From contig WFQV01000523.1 of the NCBI GenBank assembly GCA_015486905.1, forward strand, positions 1 through 6,917: a stretch of DNA of 6,917 nt, written 5' to 3'. Both the position numbers and the translations under genes were made by a program. Source of the stretch: Melioribacteraceae bacterium (GTDB taxonomy: Bacteria > Bacteroidota > Ignavibacteria > Ignavibacteriales > Melioribacteraceae). Shown in pieces: positions 6,474-6,917 of this stretch (position 1 is the first letter of the stretch; every line of letters starts with the position of its first letter). The notes below the pieces were generated by a model. The model made no database searches. It was not told where the DNA came from and worked only from the letters and a program-made list of their open reading frames with translations.

Positions 6474-6497
6474 CGCTAGAGGTAAGACGCAAGACGT
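6474..6497 (-). repeat. Third copy of the ACGTCTTGC-TCTTAC module
   Basis: The reverse complement of these 24 bases matches left-flank positions 26-49 at 22 of 24 bases (ACGTCTTGC, one changed base, TCTTAC, one changed base, TCTAGCG). It is closer to the left copy than the outer right arm is over the same stretch. It sits on the hrcA side of the octamer run, so the modules can occur in different orders. Confidence 0.65.
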
Positions 6498-6586
6498 TAG
6501 TTCAATTATTAGCTGAAAGTTGAAAAATGGAAAGAGGAAAGTTGTTTTACACTGAACAATTTTTCCGATTTGAAGTCCAATACAGT

Positions 6587-6636
6587 TTGAATGGATAGTT
6601 GGATGGATGGATGGATGATTGGATGGATGGTTGGAT
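6587..6636 (+). repeat. Imperfect GGAT tetramer/octamer run
   Basis: Starting TTGA, then units such as ATGGATAG, TTGGATGG, ATGGATGG, an ATGA half unit, TTGGATGG, ATGG and TTGGAT. Seven GGAT cores follow each other at 4 or 8 base steps. It is the inverted counterpart of 229-280, but with half-unit slips, as expected for tandem repeats that change by slippage. Confidence 0.75.
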
Positions 6637-6687
6637 ATCAGACGAGGGTGATCAGAGAACATGAAATTATGAATGTTGAATTAAATG

Positions 6688-6724
6688 ATCCGTGAAAATC
6701 CCGCATCAATCCGTGTCATCCGTG
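6688..6724 (+). repeat. ATCCGTG repeats at about 10-base spacing
   Basis: ATCCGTG occurs at 6688, 6709 and 6718, with a related ATCCCGC at 6698, so the starts are 10, 11 and 9 bases apart, close to one helical turn. The left flank has a degenerate counterpart in inverted orientation (ATCCGC and TTCGTGTTCC on the minus strand of about 111-132). From memory, ATCCGTG/CACGGAT intergenic repeats occur in several unrelated bacterial phyla; I could not check this. Confidence 0.65.
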
Positions 6725-6730
6725 TTCTAT

Positions 6731-6790
6731 CAAATCAGCGTCCTATCACTCGTTAATCGCCAGAGGCGAGAAGTAAGACATAAGAAGATT
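6731..6790 (-). repeat. Right outer arm of imperfect inverted repeat flanking the operon
   Basis: The reverse complement agrees with 17-76 at 50 of 60 positions without gaps, including GATAGGACGCTGATTT at 6747-6732. Most differences fall in the ACGTAAGA-like part and the octamer-like centre, and the 3' third is nearly unchanged. See the left arm for interpretation. Confidence 0.8.
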
Positions 6791-6829
6791 TAGCCTGTCC
6801 GATTACTCATCAATAGTAATTCATTCGGT

Positions 6830-6862
6830 TTTAGTTTAGAGGTTTAGAGTTTAGAAGTTTAG
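6830..6862 (+). repeat. Cluster of five TTTAG units
   Basis: TTTAG begins at 6830, 6835, 6843, 6850 and 6858, separated by zero to three purines (mostly AG or AAG). It is another short imperfect tandem module, not seen in the left flank, and it ends seven bases before a small hairpin. Confidence 0.55.
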
Positions 6863-6868
6863 GTTACC

Positions 6869-6890
6869 CCGGATATATTCTCCGGTTTTT
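6869..6890 (+). terminator. Possible small intrinsic terminator
   Basis: CCGGA (6869-6873) can pair with TCCGG (6881-6885) around a 7-base loop, followed directly by TTTTT. The stem is only five pairs and there is no plus-strand gene before it in the window, so this may be chance or part of the repeat mosaic. Confidence 0.25.
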
Positions 6891-6917
6891 GAGAACTGAT
6901 TACTTACTACTTAAGAC

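Larger units (their letters stand above)
6304..6917. other. Gene-free flank upstream of hrcA, leader plus repeat mosaic
   Basis: I see no credible gene here. Next to hrcA (6304-6360) the DNA is A/T-rich; on the minus strand TATTAT (6332-6327) is a possible -10 box 23 bases before the ATG, but no matching -35 is visible. Then come a 14-base near-palindrome CAAGTTTAAATTTG (6399-6412), a TAGAAATTAGAAAT doublet (about 6446-6459), an inverted ACGTCTTGC-type copy (6474-6497), purine-rich quasi-repeats (about 6512-6541), a GGAT octamer run (6587-6636), ATCCGTG repeats (6688-6724), the right inverted arm (6731-6790), a TTTAG cluster (6830-6862) and a small hairpin with T-run (6869-6890). The minus-strand open frame at 6662-6462 reads the octamers as His-Pro repeats and is judged spurious. 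Confidence 0.7.

Noticed and set aside
6462..6662. Minus-strand open frame with Asn-His-Pro / Ile-His-Pro repeats upstream of hrcA
   Set aside because: It translates the repeat run and other low-complexity modules; composition differs from the real genes and there is no ribosome site.
17..6790. Composite transposon carrying the operon
   Set aside because: The inverted arms are diverged, no transposase or target-site duplication is visible, and the cargo is core housekeeping genes.

Overview
The window holds one co-directional block of eight genes, all on the minus strand, between two gene-free flanks made of low-complexity mosaic repeats. In transcription order (right to left) the genes are hrcA (6303-5254), grpE (5238-4612), dnaJ (4612-3488), a ComEA-like membrane-anchored helix-hairpin-helix protein (about 3478-2990), an unrecognised single-pass membrane protein (2966-2409), a degenerate PilM-like protein (2400-1480), rsmD (1480-932) and coaD (826-323). 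Spacing is tight: stop and start codons overlap at grpE/dnaJ (TGATG) and PilM-like/rsmD (TAATG), and most other gaps are 8 to 23 bases. Only rsmD-coaD has a longer gap, 105 bases, so coaD may also have its own promoter.

The DNA is AT-rich and the proteins are rich in Lys, Ile, Phe and Asn. Three genes have clear Shine-Dalgarno sites, which argues against typical Bacteroidia. The hrcA-grpE-dnaJ order, a ComEA-like protein of this form and the junk-like ATCCGTG / TTAAGAATT / ACGTAAGA intergenic repeats together suggest a member of the Ignavibacteria/Chlorobi side of the FCB group. This assignment is an inference from gene style and was not tested by any search.

Functionally the block joins heat-shock control (HrcA repressor, GrpE nucleotide exchange factor, DnaJ co-chaperone; no dnaK in the window) to an envelope/DNA-uptake-like trio (ComEA-like, membrane protein, PilM-like) and two housekeeping enzymes (RsmD for 16S rRNA methylation, CoaD for coenzyme A synthesis). 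rsmD next to coaD is a common bacterial pairing. No CIRCE operator was found upstream of hrcA.

The most interesting signals are three. (1) The two flanks carry the same mosaic of short repeat modules in the same order but inverted orientation, pointing outward from the operon; over 60 bases they agree at 50 positions, including a 16-base exact match. (2) The ComEA-like gene appears to start at a non-canonical AUA codon just after a perfect AAGGAGG site that overlaps the dnaJ stop. (3) The PilM-like protein has lost the usual nucleotide-binding residues and sits beside an unknown bitopic membrane protein. Nothing here looks like a phage, insertion sequence, CRISPR array, tRNA or rRNA.
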